Source of the DNA: Gemmatimonadota bacterium
GTDB taxonomy: Bacteria; Gemmatimonadota; Gemmatimonadetes; Palauibacterales; Palauibacteraceae
DNA length: 41,233 bases
Assembly (NCBI GenBank): GCA_020351855.1
Contig: CP070670.1
Span: forward strand, 865,679-906,911
Direction of reading: 5' to 3'
The notes beneath the pieces were generated by a model that ran no database searches, was not told the DNA's origin, and saw only the letters and a program-made list of their open reading frames with translations. Shown here piece after piece: positions 1 to 8,795 of this stretch (positions within the stretch are counted from its first letter, which is position 1; the number at the start of each line of letters is the position of its first letter). The position numbers and the translations under genes were made by a program.

Positions 1-23
1 GGCGTTTTGGAGCCGGTCCCGGA

Positions 24-1100
24 GTGCGCGACCGGTCTCCGACATCCATCTTGATGCGGCGGTCGCCCTTGCAGCTGGACTTCTTTCATAAGGATGGGCG
101 CAGCACGCGTGCGGGCCGGCTATGGCGGCTGCTGAAAGCCGCGTCCTGGAGCTTGCAGCTCGTCCCCTCCGGCGTCGGACGCGTCCGGATGCTGCACGTC
201 CGCCGGCGCGCCGTTCTGGCTGCCGGCGGCGTGATCGCCTTCCTGTGCGTGGCCGGTCTGGCAGGCCTCGCCGGGGCGGGCGGGCAGGCGTCCCGTCAGC
301 TCGAGCTCCTTCGGCTGCGCGCGGAGAACCGGCTGCTCGCGTCCAGCCTCGAAGCCCTCGACGAACGCGCCACGGCTCTCGACGAGGCGCTGGACGATCT
401 CGCCGTGCGGGAGGAGCGCTTCCGCCTCCTCGCCGGTCTCCCACTCCTCGACCCCGACATCCAAGAGGTGGGCATCGGCGGACCGACCCCCATCGACAGC
501 GAGCGGGAGGAGTTCTTCCGGGTCCGGCCGGAGCTGGCGCAGGAGGCCTACGCCACCCGATACGACCTGGATCGGCTGCTCAGACGAGCGGAGCTCCTCG
601 GAGACGGGCTGGCCGAAGCCGTCGACTCGATGGCCGCGAGCCACGAAGCTCTGCTTGCCCGTCCATCCATCTGGCCCGTGGCGGGAGTGGAGGCCTGGCT
701 GAGCTCCGGCTTCGCCCGAAGCCGCCTCCATCCGCTGCTCCTCAAGCGCCGCCCGCACCTCGGTCTCGACGTCTCCGCGCCGCGCGGCGCCCCCGTCGTG
801 GCCACCGCCCGCGGCAGGGTGATCAAGGTGACCAAGGAGGCCGCCGCCGGCCGCGTGGTCGAAATCGATCACGGTTTCGGGCACGTCACGCGCTATGCGC
901 ATCTCTCCGAGTGGAAGGTGCGGCAAGGCCAGACGGTGGAGAGGGGAGAGCTGATCGGATCGGTCGGCAAGACCGGACTGGCTACCGCCCCCCACCTCCA
1001 CTACGAGGTCCACATCGACGGACGACCCGTCAATCCCTACTACTATCTCCTCGAGCGCCACACCATCGGCAGCCCCGAGCCGGCCGACCAGGCTCGCTAA
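24..1100 (+). CDS. M23-family murein endopeptidase (membrane-anchored)
   Basis: Predicted zinc peptidase that cuts peptidoglycan cross-bridges or activates other murein hydrolases in the periplasm. A basic N-terminus is followed by one membrane segment (about residues 64-86, rich in Ala, Val, Gly and Leu), then a Leu/Glu/Arg-rich coiled coil (about 90-140). The C-terminal LytM domain shows the family metal and catalytic motifs HLGLD, HxxxYAHLS-type and APHLHYEV. This order resembles NlpD/EnvC/MepM-type enzymes. The GTG at 24 has a GGAG about 10 nt upstream; an ATG at 54 (MRRSPLQLDFF) is a plausible alternative start. The gene upstream is outside the window. The domain call is firm; whether it is itself catalytic or an activator cannot be told. 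Confidence 0.85.
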   Translation: MRDRSPTSILMRRSPLQLDFFHKDGRSTRAGRLWRLLKAASWSLQLVPSGVGRVRMLHVRRRAVLAAGGVIAFLCVAGLAGLAGAGGQASRQLELLRLRAENRLLASSLEALDERATALDEALDDLAVREERFRLLAGLPLLDPDIQEVGIGGPTPIDSEREEFFRVRPELAQEAYATRYDLDRLLRRAELLGDGLAEAVDSMAASHEALLARPSIWPVAGVEAWLSSGFARSRLHPLLLKRRPHLGLDVSAPRGAPVVATARGRVIKVTKEAAAGRVVEIDHGFGHVTRYAHLSEWKVRQGQTVERGELIGSVGKTGLATAPHLHYEVHIDGRPVNPYYYLLERHTIGSPEPADQAR

Positions 1101-1115
1101 GCCGTTCCCCTTTCG

Positions 1116-1144
1116 TTGATAATGCCCGTCGCCGGGCCTACATT
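1116..1144 (+). promoter_or_regulatory. sigma70-like promoter for the 1199 lipoprotein gene
   Basis: TTGATA at 1116-1121 and TACATT at 1139-1144 are separated by exactly 17 nt. This matches 5 of 6 and 4 of 6 positions of the -35 and -10 consensus, in otherwise GC-rich DNA. The pair sits in the gap between the M23 gene and the lipoprotein ATG at 1199, giving a leader of about 50 nt. Confidence 0.5.
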
Positions 1145-1198
1145 GCGTCGCTGTTACGGCCTGGTCCGACGTGAATCCAATCCGGTGGAGTTGAATCG

Positions 1199-1954
1199 AT
1201 GCTGAGACGATCGGTTCTGGCTGGACTTTACTTCTGCCTTCCCGTGCTGGCGGCCTGCGGCGGCTCCGAGTTGACCGTCATGGTCCTCGCTGGCGAGGAG
1301 GGTTCCGCGCAGCCCGCAGCTGGCCTCGAGATCACCTATCTGCCGTTCAACCGGGACTCCGTGTTCGACATGCTCACCGCGCGGGCGGAGGAGCCCGAGC
1401 CACAGATCCCGGCCGATCTCCAGGCCCAGTTCGACTCGGTGGCGGCCCTGCAGGAGACGTGGCGGGCGGCGGAGGCCGAATGGGGCGAAGCGCGTGAGGC
1501 CTTGCAGAACCTCTCCAACCGCCTGCAGCGACTGGACCGCCGAAGCCGGGAGTACCAGCAGCTCTATCGTCAGTTCGACGGGCTGGAGTCCACGGAGCGC
1601 CGCTTGAACAACGTCAGACAGCAGGCCTTCCAGGCGTTCGACAACTTGCAGGTGCAGACGCTGGGGAGGGCTGACTCCGTCCGTGCCGTCATCGATGCGT
1701 GGGAGGATATCGCCTTCATGGACTACGTGGACATCGAGGCGGAGATCCTCGAAGCGGCCGGCCGGGAGATCGTCTACGACACGACGGACGCCGGGGGCAT
1801 GGCAACCACGAGCCTGAAGAGCGGAAGCTGGTACGTGCACACGCGCCTGTCTCTTCCGTTCTCCGAGCTGTACTGGAACGTCCCCTTCGAGGTGTCCGGA
1901 CCGGACACGCTGCGGCTGACCACAGAGAACGCCGAGGAGCGGATCAAGTTCTGA
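1199..1954 (+). CDS. Predicted lipoprotein with coiled-coil segment, function unknown
   Basis: I do not recognise a named family. The first 20 residues form a lipoprotein signal with lipobox VLAAC (Cys20), so the mature protein is probably membrane-anchored in the periplasm or outer membrane. Residues of about 80-150 are rich in Gln, Arg, Leu and Glu and look like a long coiled coil. The C-terminal 60 residues are beta-rich (YDTTDAGG, SGSWYVHTRLSLPF), resembling small carboxypeptidase-regulatory or transthyretin-like modules, but that is only a resemblance. An in-frame ATG has GGAG 8-11 nt upstream, and a promoter-like pair lies at 1116-1144. It appears monocistronic. Confidence 0.75.
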   Translation: MLRRSVLAGLYFCLPVLAACGGSELTVMVLAGEEGSAQPAAGLEITYLPFNRDSVFDMLTARAEEPEPQIPADLQAQFDSVAALQETWRAAEAEWGEAREALQNLSNRLQRLDRRSREYQQLYRQFDGLESTERRLNNVRQQAFQAFDNLQVQTLGRADSVRAVIDAWEDIAFMDYVDIEAEILEAAGREIVYDTTDAGGMATTSLKSGSWYVHTRLSLPFSELYWNVPFEVSGPDTLRLTTENAEERIKF

Positions 1955-2036
1955 GGTCGCACCTCGCGGAACGAGGCCCGGCCCGCAGGCGAGCGGGAGG
2001 GGCCGGGTCTCACCCGCCGCACCGCCGCTCGCTGCG

Positions 2037-4193
2037 GTGACACGCATGGTTGAAGACCGAGATCCCCTGAACCTGGAAGTCGACCGCGACTACGTCGGCT
2101 GGATCACGCTGGACCAGCCCGGGTCCAAGGTGAATCTGCTCGACGCCTCCACGATGGTCCTGCTGGACCGCCTCGTCAGCGAGCTCGAGTCCCGAATCGC
2201 CACGGGCAAGCTGGTCGCAGTCGTCGTGCGCAGCGCCAAGCCCGCATCGTTCGTGCATGGCGTGGACGTCCGCGAGCTCGCGGCGCTGGGGGACCGCACC
2301 GACGCCTTCGACAAGAGCCGCGAGGGTCAGCGGATCTTCCGTCGCCTCGAGCGTCTCACCGTCCCCACGCTGGCCGCGGTCGACGGGCTCTGCTTGGGAG
2401 GGGGGACGGAACTCATCCTCGCCTGTGACTACCGGATCGCTTCCGATGATCCGGGGACGCGGCTGGGACTGCCGGAGGTCAAACTGGGCATCCTGCCCGG
2501 TTTTGGGGGAAGCGTCCGGTTGCCGGCGCTCGTCGGCATCCAATCTGCCCTGGATCTCATCCTCACGGGGAAGACGGTGAGCGCCGAGCGCGCCCGCCGC
2601 ATCGGCCTGCTCGATCGCGTCGTGCCGAAGCCGCGGTTCGATATGGAGGTCTCGGCATTCCTCAAGGAGATCCTCGGCGGGCAGGTGGCTCGCAAGCCGC
2701 GAACCAAGCCACTCTCCAGGCGGCTGCTCGAGGACACCCGTCCCGGCCGCGCGCTCCTCTTTTCAATGGCGGGTCGAAGGGTGGCCGCTCAGACGAAGGG
2801 CTGGTACCCGGCTCCCGGCCGGGCCCTCCGACTGGTGGCGGACACTTACCAGGTCCAGATCGACCATGCCCTGGAGATGGAGGCGCACGCGCTTGCCGAC
2901 GTCGCCGTCACGCCCGAGTCACGGAGCCTCGTGCGGATCTTTCTGCTCCAGCAGGACGCCCGCAGAAAGCTCGGCGAGAAGACCATGAGCCAGGCGCGAC
3001 CCGTCGAGCGGGCCGCGGTCCTCGGGGCGGGCGTGATGGGCGGCTCCATCGCGGAGCTCATCGCCGCGAACGACGTACCGGTCCTACTCAAGGACATCGA
3101 GCAGGAGGCCCTCGACTCCGGATTGCGCCATGCCAACCAGCTTCTGCAGAAGGCCGCCGCCAAGGGCGTGTTCAGTGCAGGAGAGGCGGGGCTCAAGTTC
3201 GCCCTCATACAGGGTACGCTGACGTACGACAAGTTCAGCGAGATCGACCTCGTGATCGAGGCGGTCGTCGAGCGCATGGCTGTGAAGCAGCAGGTGCTCC
3301 AGGACGTGGAGGATCGCGGCCCGCCGGTCGCGATCTTCGCGACGAACACCTCCTCGCTGTCGGTGACCACGCTTGCCGGGAGCTCGCGCCGGCCGGACCG
3401 GGTCCTCGGCATCCACTTCTTCAATCCCGTCCACCGAATGCCGCTGGTCGAGATTGTGCGGACGCAGATAACGTCCGAAGAAGTCCTCGCCACCGCTTTC
3501 GCGTTCGTTGTCGCGCTGGGCAAGACCCCGGTCCTCGTGGCGGATCGGCCGGGCTTCCTGGTCAACCGGCTCCTCGCGCCCTACCTGAACGAGACGGGCT
3601 ACCTGCTCGAGGCGGGCGCCGATGTCCAGTCCGTCGACGAGGCTCTGGAGGCGTTCGGGATGCCGATGGGGCCCTGCCGGCTGCTTGACGAGGTCGGGCT
3701 GGATGTGGCCGAGCACGTCTCGGCGGAGATGGCGCGGGCGTTCGGCGATCGGATGAAGGCGGCGACCGTCGTGGCCGACCTGGAGCGAGAGGGCCTCCTC
3801 GGCCGCAAGAACGGGCGTGGCTTCTACCGGTACGAGCAAGGCCGACCGAAGGGCGTGGAGCCCGTGGTCGCGAAAAGGTTCGCGGGCGCCGCAGAGCGGC
3901 CCGACGCGGAGGAGATCCGCCAGCGATCGCTCTACCTGATGGTAAACGAAGCCGCGCACGCGCTCGAGGAGAAAGTCGTCGAGACGGCCGGCGAGCTGGA
4001 TCTCGCGATGGTCATGGGCATCGGTTTCCCTCCGTTTCGCGGAGGTCTTTTGAGTTGGGCAGACCATGTGGGCCTGCCGCTCATCGTCGAAAGGCTCTTG
4101 CACTTCGAGGAACGTCTCGGCTCGCGCTTCGCGCCGGCCCCCCTCCTCCGCTCCATGGTGGAGGAGGACCGCACGTTCACGGAAGCTGACTAG
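2037..4193 (+). CDS. fadJ: Bifunctional enoyl-CoA hydratase / 3-hydroxyacyl-CoA dehydrogenase
   Basis: Fatty-acid beta-oxidation multifunctional enzyme (718 aa, matching the FadB/FadJ alpha-subunit length). The N-terminal crotonase domain has the oxyanion-hole and catalytic regions GLCLGGGTELILACDYR and LGLPEVKLGILPGFGG, both keeping the Glu expected of a hydratase. The central NAD-binding domain starts at VLGAGVMGGSIAELIA (GxGxxG). The HFFNPVHRMPLVEIV motif carries the dehydrogenase catalytic His, followed by two C-terminal helical domains. No thiolase partner (fadI/fadA) is in the window. The start is GTG 2037 or ATG 2046; neither has a clear ribosome-binding site. FadB and FadJ cannot be separated from sequence alone, so the symbol is provisional. 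Confidence 0.9.
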   Translation: MTRMVEDRDPLNLEVDRDYVGWITLDQPGSKVNLLDASTMVLLDRLVSELESRIATGKLVAVVVRSAKPASFVHGVDVRELAALGDRTDAFDKSREGQRIFRRLERLTVPTLAAVDGLCLGGGTELILACDYRIASDDPGTRLGLPEVKLGILPGFGGSVRLPALVGIQSALDLILTGKTVSAERARRIGLLDRVVPKPRFDMEVSAFLKEILGGQVARKPRTKPLSRRLLEDTRPGRALLFSMAGRRVAAQTKGWYPAPGRALRLVADTYQVQIDHALEMEAHALADVAVTPESRSLVRIFLLQQDARRKLGEKTMSQARPVERAAVLGAGVMGGSIAELIAANDVPVLLKDIEQEALDSGLRHANQLLQKAAAKGVFSAGEAGLKFALIQGTLTYDKFSEIDLVIEAVVERMAVKQQVLQDVEDRGPPVAIFATNTSSLSVTTLAGSSRRPDRVLGIHFFNPVHRMPLVEIVRTQITSEEVLATAFAFVVALGKTPVLVADRPGFLVNRLLAPYLNETGYLLEAGADVQSVDEALEAFGMPMGPCRLLDEVGLDVAEHVSAEMARAFGDRMKAATVVADLEREGLLGRKNGRGFYRYEQGRPKGVEPVVAKRFAGAAERPDAEEIRQRSLYLMVNEAAHALEEKVVETAGELDLAMVMGIGFPPFRGGLLSWADHVGLPLIVERLLHFEERLGSRFAPAPLLRSMVEEDRTFTEAD

Positions 4194-4263
4194 CCGGCCG
4201 CTCCCCTTCCGCCGTCCGCTCTTCTCGGCGATCGACGTACGGCCGCCCGCGGGCGCGCCACGC

Positions 4264-5250
4264 GTGGAGATCGTGTACCGCCGCTCACCGGGTGACATCA
4301 AGCATTTCCGCCAAGAGCTGTTGCTGGACGGCGAGGACGTGAAGATCACCCTGCAGCACGGCGACGAGCCGGGCCCCGAGCCGCCCCGCGGCGCCGTCCT
4401 CGTCTGGTTCACCTTCCCGGACAGGCCCCACGAGGTCGCGGCCGTGTACGAGGCTGATGGAAGGCTCCGCGGGTACTACGCGAACATCGTGGAACCGCCC
4501 CGATTCGATTCTCCGACCTCCTGGCAAATCACGGACGCGTTTATCGATGTATGGCAGCCGCGGGGCGGAGATCCCGAGATCCTGGACGAGGAAGAGCTGC
4601 GGGAAGCCGAGCAAGCGGGGTGGATCGATCCGGCCGCGGCGGGCCGGGCTCGCGAGGAGGCGGCGCAGATTCTCGAGCGAATCCGCAGGCGGCGCTGGCC
4701 CCCTCGCGTCATGCGGCGCTGGCCCCCTCGCGTCGTGCGGCGCTGGCCACTCGACGGCGTGCCGTCGCTTCGCCTCCGCCGGGACGAGCCAGGCCGCTAC
4801 TTCGCCAATCTGGTCTCGACCCGGGTGATCGCCTACGGGCTGTACCTTTTGGGTGCCGTGTCCATCACCTCGGTTGCGTTCGCCGCGTTCACGGACGCGC
4901 TGGTCGCCCCGGGCGCCGCACAACGCGTCTGGCTGGCGACGTTGGGAGCGGAGGCGGCCGTCCTGCTGCCGTTTGCCTTGGGAGGCTGGCTGCCGGCCAC
5001 CGCCCATGCCCGTCCGAGCGAGGCCATGCAGGAGCGCACGCTTCTGGCCGCGGCGGCCGCGACGGGAATCGCCGTGCTTCTTCTCAATCGCAGTGAGCTC
5101 TGGCGCGATCTGCTCGTCGCCGTGTACGGCTCTCTCGCGTTCTTCCTCGCGGTCTTCGGAATATGCCGTGCCTGGTTCGACCGCGTGGTCCCGCTCGCGG
5201 CGCTCGCCGGGCTCGGCCTGTGCGCGATCGCGTTATGGGTGCTCGTGTGA
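4264..5250 (+). CDS. DUF402 (FomD-like) domain fused to a multi-pass membrane domain
   Basis: The N-terminal ~150 residues match the DUF402/FomD fold, members of which hydrolyse nucleoside di- or triphosphates: VVWFTFP-type core, GRLRGYYANIVEPP, and the acidic ITDAFIDVW segment. After an Arg/Trp/Pro tandem repeat (RRWPPRVM x2.5) come about five hydrophobic segments, ending at ALWVLV. DUF402 proteins are normally short and soluble, so the membrane tail is odd. The start is uncertain: GTG 4264 (VEIVYRRS) is the first plausible codon after the fadJ stop, but recognisable sequence may begin about 15 residues earlier with a rare start. The stop overlaps the next gene. Activity is inferred from the family. 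Confidence 0.7.
   Translation: MEIVYRRSPGDIKHFRQELLLDGEDVKITLQHGDEPGPEPPRGAVLVWFTFPDRPHEVAAVYEADGRLRGYYANIVEPPRFDSPTSWQITDAFIDVWQPRGGDPEILDEEELREAEQAGWIDPAAAGRAREEAAQILERIRRRRWPPRVMRRWPPRVVRRWPLDGVPSLRLRRDEPGRYFANLVSTRVIAYGLYLLGAVSITSVAFAAFTDALVAPGAAQRVWLATLGAEAAVLLPFALGGWLPATAHARPSEAMQERTLLAAAAATGIAVLLLNRSELWRDLLVAVYGSLAFFLAVFGICRAWFDRVVPLAALAGLGLCAIALWVLV
4690..4748 (+). repeat. 24-bp coding tandem repeat, 2.5 copies
   Basis: The unit CGGCGCTGGCCCCCTCGCGT plus CATG or CGTG occurs at 4690-4713 and 4714-4737, then 11 nt of a third copy at 4738-4748. Because 24 is a multiple of three the reading frame is kept, encoding RRWPPRVM, RRWPPRVV and RRWPL. The two full copies differ at one base, suggesting recent duplication. 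It sits exactly at the junction of the soluble DUF402 domain and the membrane segments. Confidence 0.9.
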
Positions 5251-5933
5251 GCGGGAAGAAGCGCCCCGGAGGCGGCCGGCGGCGTCTGCGTTTCTTGGCG
5301 GGCTTCGCCGCGTACTTTCTGGCGCTCTGGCTCCTCTGGGACACGACAGCCATCTATCCCCTCAAGATCTTCGTGGTGCTGCTGCATGAGGTGAGTCACG
5401 GCCTGATGGCGGTCGCAACCGGAGGCAGCATTCAGGAGATCGTGATCACCAGCGATCAGGGAGGCGCCTGCTATTGCCCGAGCGGATCCCCGTTCCTCAC
5501 TCTGTCCGCCGGTTACCTGGGGAGCCTGGCCTGGGGAGCGCTGCTCCTGGTGGTCGCGGGGGCGAGCGAGCGCTGGGCCCGAATCGGCCTGGCGGCCGTC
5601 GGCGCGATGGTGATGGCCGTCGGCATCCTGTTCGTGCGAACCAGCTTTGGGCTCGCGTTCGCCGCGCTGTTCAGCGTCGGGCTGCTGGCCGGCGCCCGCT
5701 ACCTGCCCGGTTACGCAAGCCGCGCTCTTCTTACGACACTCGGGCTCACGAGCTGTCTTTACGCCATCCTGGACATCAAGAGCGATGTTCTGGACCGTCC
5801 CCACCTCGAGTCCGATGCCCGCCTCCTGGCCGAGCTTACGAGGATCCCGACCCTCATTTGGGGCGTGCTGTGGATCGGCATCGCCCTGACGGTGAGTTGG
5901 TGGCTGCTGTCGCGAGCTTACCGGCGCACGTGA
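5235..5933 (+). CDS. M50-like (site-2-protease-type) membrane metallopeptidase
   Basis: Polytopic membrane protein with the zinc motif HEVSH in a hydrophobic helix (FVVLLHEVSHGLMAVATGG), as in the M50B-like family of small site-2-protease relatives. Six or so hydrophobic helices follow the basic N-terminus. A third zinc ligand is not obvious; the Asp in LDIKSDVLD is a candidate, which I infer only from its position in the last third. Two starts are possible: ATG 5235, or GTG 5247 whose GTGA overlaps the upstream stop. The latter would favour translational coupling. It is followed one base later by the GNAT gene. The substrate is unknown; members of this family are often uncharacterised. Confidence 0.75.
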   Translation: MGARVSGKKRPGGGRRRLRFLAGFAAYFLALWLLWDTTAIYPLKIFVVLLHEVSHGLMAVATGGSIQEIVITSDQGGACYCPSGSPFLTLSAGYLGSLAWGALLLVVAGASERWARIGLAAVGAMVMAVGILFVRTSFGLAFAALFSVGLLAGARYLPGYASRALLTTLGLTSCLYAILDIKSDVLDRPHLESDARLLAELTRIPTLIWGVLWIGIALTVSWWLLSRAYRRT

Positions 5934-5934
5934 G

Positions 5935-6432
5935 ATGAACGGAGACTACGGCGTGCGGGCCGCCGGACCCGACGATTGCAGCCTGATCGTCAGTTTCAAC
6001 CGGGCCATGGCGATGGAGACGGAGGGCCATGATCTGGACGAAGGCACGGTCGTCGCGGGCGTCACGGCGGTGCTCGCCGACCCCGCCAAGGGCCGCTACT
6101 TCATCGCGGAGCGGCGGGGCGGCGGCCCGGAGGCCGGGGGACAGCGTGCCGTACGCCCCGAACCCGCCGGGCAGCTGATGCTCACGCTGGAATGGAGCGA
6201 CTGGCGCAACGGCCCGATCTGGTGGATCCAGAGCGTATACGTGGCTCCGGCGCACCGGCGGCGTGGCATCTACCGCATGCTGCACGAGCACGTGCGACGT
6301 GTCGGACGGGCAGAGGGGGCCGTCGGTCTGCGTCTCTACGTCGAACGCGACAACTCGACCGCGCAGTCCGCCTATGGCGCGCTCGGCATGGCGAGATCAC
6401 GCTACGTCATGTACGAGGAGATGTGGGCGTGA
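5935..6432 (+). CDS. GNAT-family N-acetyltransferase
   Basis: 165-residue acyl-CoA-dependent acetyltransferase. The acetyl-CoA-binding motif A is visible as SVYVAPAHRRRGIYRMLHEH, with the Arg/Gly-rich pyrophosphate loop. Motif B follows with LYVERDNSTAQSAYGALGM, containing the Asn and Tyr typical of the fold. It begins 1 nt after the M50-like gene and its stop overlaps the proS start (GTGA), so it belongs to the same transcript. The substrate cannot be predicted; similar enzymes act on small amines or protein N-termini. Between the N-terminal strand and motif A is a Gly/Arg/Glu-rich insertion (residues of about 60-80). Confidence 0.88.
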   Translation: MNGDYGVRAAGPDDCSLIVSFNRAMAMETEGHDLDEGTVVAGVTAVLADPAKGRYFIAERRGGGPEAGGQRAVRPEPAGQLMLTLEWSDWRNGPIWWIQSVYVAPAHRRRGIYRMLHEHVRRVGRAEGAVGLRLYVERDNSTAQSAYGALGMARSRYVMYEEMWA

Positions 6433-8168
6433 GGACATCACGCCTTCTCGGCCTGACGCTGCGCGAGGCGCCCAGCGACGCGGACATCGCCTCGCACCAG
6501 CTGCTGGTGCGCGCCGGATACGTGCGGCAGCTCGCGGCCGGCATCTTCTCCTACTTGCCTCTCGCACAGCGTTCCCTCCGCAAGATCGCCCGCATTCTCC
6601 GCGAGGAGATGGACGCGATCGGCGGGCAGGAGGTGAGCCTCCCCGTGGTGCACCCCGCCGAGCTCTGGCAGGCGACCGGCCGCTGGGACGCCATCGATGA
6701 AACCATGGCGCGGTTCCAGGACCGGCGCGGTCGGGACATGCTCATCGCGATGACGCACGAGGAGGTCGTCGCGCATATCGCGAGCACGGAGGTACGCTCC
6801 TACCGCCAGCTCCCGATGCTCGTCTACCAGATCCAGACGAAGTTCAGGGACGAACTGCGGTCGCGGGGCGGACTGATCCGGGTGCGCGAGTTCTCGATGA
6901 AGGACTCCTACTCGCTGGACCGGGACCTGGAGGGCCTCCGTCTTCAGTACGCGGCCCACCACGGGGCATATATGAGGATCGGCCGACGCACCGGCGTCCC
7001 GTTGGTTCCGGTCTTGAGTGACACCGGGATGATGGGCGGGCAGGTGGCCCACGAGTTCATGTACGTCACGCCGATCGGCGAGGACAGCCTCGTGCTGTGC
7101 TCCGGATGCGAGTACGCCGCGAACCTGGAGGTGGCGCGGTTCGAGCGAGGTGAGCCCGAGGGCGAGGCTCCGGCGCCGCTGGAGAAGGTCCACACGCCCG
7201 GCACGCGGACGATCACGCAGCTGAGCGAGCTTCTCGGCGTCGGGGCCGAGCGGACGGGAAAGATCGTCTTCTTCATCGGCACGTTCCCCGACACGGAAGG
7301 ATCGGAGCGTCTCGTGATCGCGCTGGTGCGCGGCGACATGGAGGCCAACCCGATTCAGGTCCAGCGTAAGCTCGGAGCGATTGCCCTGCGGCCGGCCCAC
7401 GACGAGGAGATCCAGGCAGTCGGCGCGATCCCCGGCTTCGCCTCTCCGATCGGGATCGACCGGGCGGGCTGTCTGGTCGTGGCGGACGAGCTCGTGGCCC
7501 GCTCCCCCAACCTCATCCTGGGAGCCAACGAACCCGACTTTCATCTGCTCAACACGAACTGCGGCCGAGACTACGAACCGGATGTGGTGGCGGAGATCGC
7601 TGCGGCATCCGACGGCGCGACCTGCGGCGAGTGCGGCGGCGCGCTCCGGCTTGCGCGTGGCGTGGAGGTCGGGAACATCTTTCAGCTGGGTACGCGGTAC
7701 TCGGAGAGCGTGGGCGCATTCTTCACCGACGAGAGCGGAGAGGAACGTCCGATCGTCATGGGCTCCTACGGGATCGGACTCGGCCGGTTGCTGGCCTGCG
7801 TCGCAGAGGAGCACCGGGACGATCGCGGGCTGATGCTGCCGATCAGCGTGGCACCCTTCGAGGTCAGCCTCGTCTCGCTTGCTCGAAGCGGCGACACCGC
7901 CGCCGCGGCCGACCGCCTGTACGAGGAGCTGCAGGCCGCCGGGCTCGAGGTCCTGTACGACGATCGGGATGCGAGCCCGGGCGTGAAGCTGAACGATGCG
8001 GACCTGCAGGGAATGCCGCTGCGGCTTCTCGTGTCCGAACGATCCCTGAAGGCGGGCGGCGTCGAGCTCAAGCGGCGGAGCCGGGACGAGGCCCGACTCG
8101 TCCCGCCGGAGGAGGCCGCGGCAGCCGCGCGTGGCGAGGCCGACGCCCTCCGGGAAGCCGTCGGATGA
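6429..8168 (+). CDS. proS: Prolyl-tRNA synthetase, bacterial type with editing insert
   Basis: Class II aminoacyl-tRNA synthetase charging tRNA-Pro. Its 579 aa is close to the E. coli enzyme. Motif 1 region is LAAGIFSYLPLAQRSLRKI; motif 2 is TKFRDELRSRGGLIRVREFS (RxxxGLIRxREF); motif 3 is MGSYGIGLGRLLACV. Between motifs 2 and 3 (about residues 230-390) lies the YbaK-like insertion domain that clears mischarged Ala-tRNA-Pro (KVHTPGTRTI..., ANPIQVQRKLGAIALRPA). An anticodon-binding domain ends the protein. I chose GTG 6429 because it gives the canonical N-terminus TSRLLGLTLREAPSDA and overlaps the GNAT stop by 4 nt. Last gene of the run beginning at 4264. Confidence 0.97.
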   Translation: MRTSRLLGLTLREAPSDADIASHQLLVRAGYVRQLAAGIFSYLPLAQRSLRKIARILREEMDAIGGQEVSLPVVHPAELWQATGRWDAIDETMARFQDRRGRDMLIAMTHEEVVAHIASTEVRSYRQLPMLVYQIQTKFRDELRSRGGLIRVREFSMKDSYSLDRDLEGLRLQYAAHHGAYMRIGRRTGVPLVPVLSDTGMMGGQVAHEFMYVTPIGEDSLVLCSGCEYAANLEVARFERGEPEGEAPAPLEKVHTPGTRTITQLSELLGVGAERTGKIVFFIGTFPDTEGSERLVIALVRGDMEANPIQVQRKLGAIALRPAHDEEIQAVGAIPGFASPIGIDRAGCLVVADELVARSPNLILGANEPDFHLLNTNCGRDYEPDVVAEIAAASDGATCGECGGALRLARGVEVGNIFQLGTRYSESVGAFFTDESGEERPIVMGSYGIGLGRLLACVAEEHRDDRGLMLPISVAPFEVSLVSLARSGDTAAAADRLYEELQAAGLEVLYDDRDASPGVKLNDADLQGMPLRLLVSERSLKAGGVELKRRSRDEARLVPPEEAAAAARGEADALREAVG

Positions 8169-8195
8169 CCGTCGGGCAGAGGGGGACGGAGCGAA

Positions 8196-8672
8196 TCAGC
8201 CCACGCGACGGCGGGATGACATGCGCGGGACGCGTGGCCGGGCGGCCGGCTGATCCTCCTGGACCGTCCTGGCTCGGATCGTCAGGTGGGAATCAACCCC
8301 CAGGGCGCGTGACTCCGCATCGAAGGTGCGGTAGTCACAGGTGAGCTCCTCGTCTGCTTCGATGTCCCGTGCGGCTACCGTTCTCTCTCCGCGATCGTCG
8401 CAGTTCGGCTCGGGCGAATGGTTCATGAATCTGGCATTGTCGCCGCACAGCACGTACAACCCCGAGGACTCCTCCAGATAGCACCAGGCGCGAAAGCGGT
8501 CACGGTAACGCGCTGGTAACTGCTCGAGCTCCTGTGCCGTCAGCTGCCAGTCGACTCCGGGCGTGAAATCCCAGATCACCGTGCCCGCCGGAATGGGAAG
8601 CGTCGTGTACACGCCGATGCCGTGGATGGGGCTCGGCGCCAGAAGGGTGGGAACGCGAAACATGTCACGCAC
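8196..8672 (-). CDS. Small SET-domain protein (predicted lysine methyltransferase)
   Basis: 158-residue stand-alone SET domain. The N-terminal SPIHGIGVYTTLPIPAGTVI is the SET-N signature (S-x-I-x-G-x-G-V/L). The pseudoknot-forming motifs RFMNHSPEPNC and ELTCDY are both present, with Asn-His for S-adenosylmethionine binding and the catalytic Tyr of the CDY motif. No pre- or post-SET cysteine cluster is seen. Bacterial SET proteins of this size are usually of unknown target. The gene ends 27 nt from proS in convergent orientation. The ATG start gives a complete SET-N strand, so the N-terminus is probably right. Confidence 0.88.
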   Translation of the reverse strand: MRDMFRVPTLLAPSPIHGIGVYTTLPIPAGTVIWDFTPGVDWQLTAQELEQLPARYRDRFRAWCYLEESSGLYVLCGDNARFMNHSPEPNCDDRGERTVAARDIEADEELTCDYRTFDAESRALGVDSHLTIRARTVQEDQPAARPRVPRMSSRRRVG

Positions 8673-8795
8673 CTCGATCGGACGGGCGCCGGAGCCGTAA
8701 GGGGCGCCAGGGGACTCGGGCTCCTAAGCCGCAGCAACTATAGCGAGCGGCTCGAAAAGCGCCAGGGGTCGGGCACCGGGAATGGCAGCGCCGCG

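Noticed and set aside
3084-4412. 442-codon open frame on the minus strand
   Set aside because: Antisense to fadJ, which has intact catalytic motifs in the other strand.
8673-8795. Small gene between the SET and Nudix genes
   Set aside because: Only Arg/Ser-rich frames without start signals; the stretch looks like ordinary intergenic DNA.
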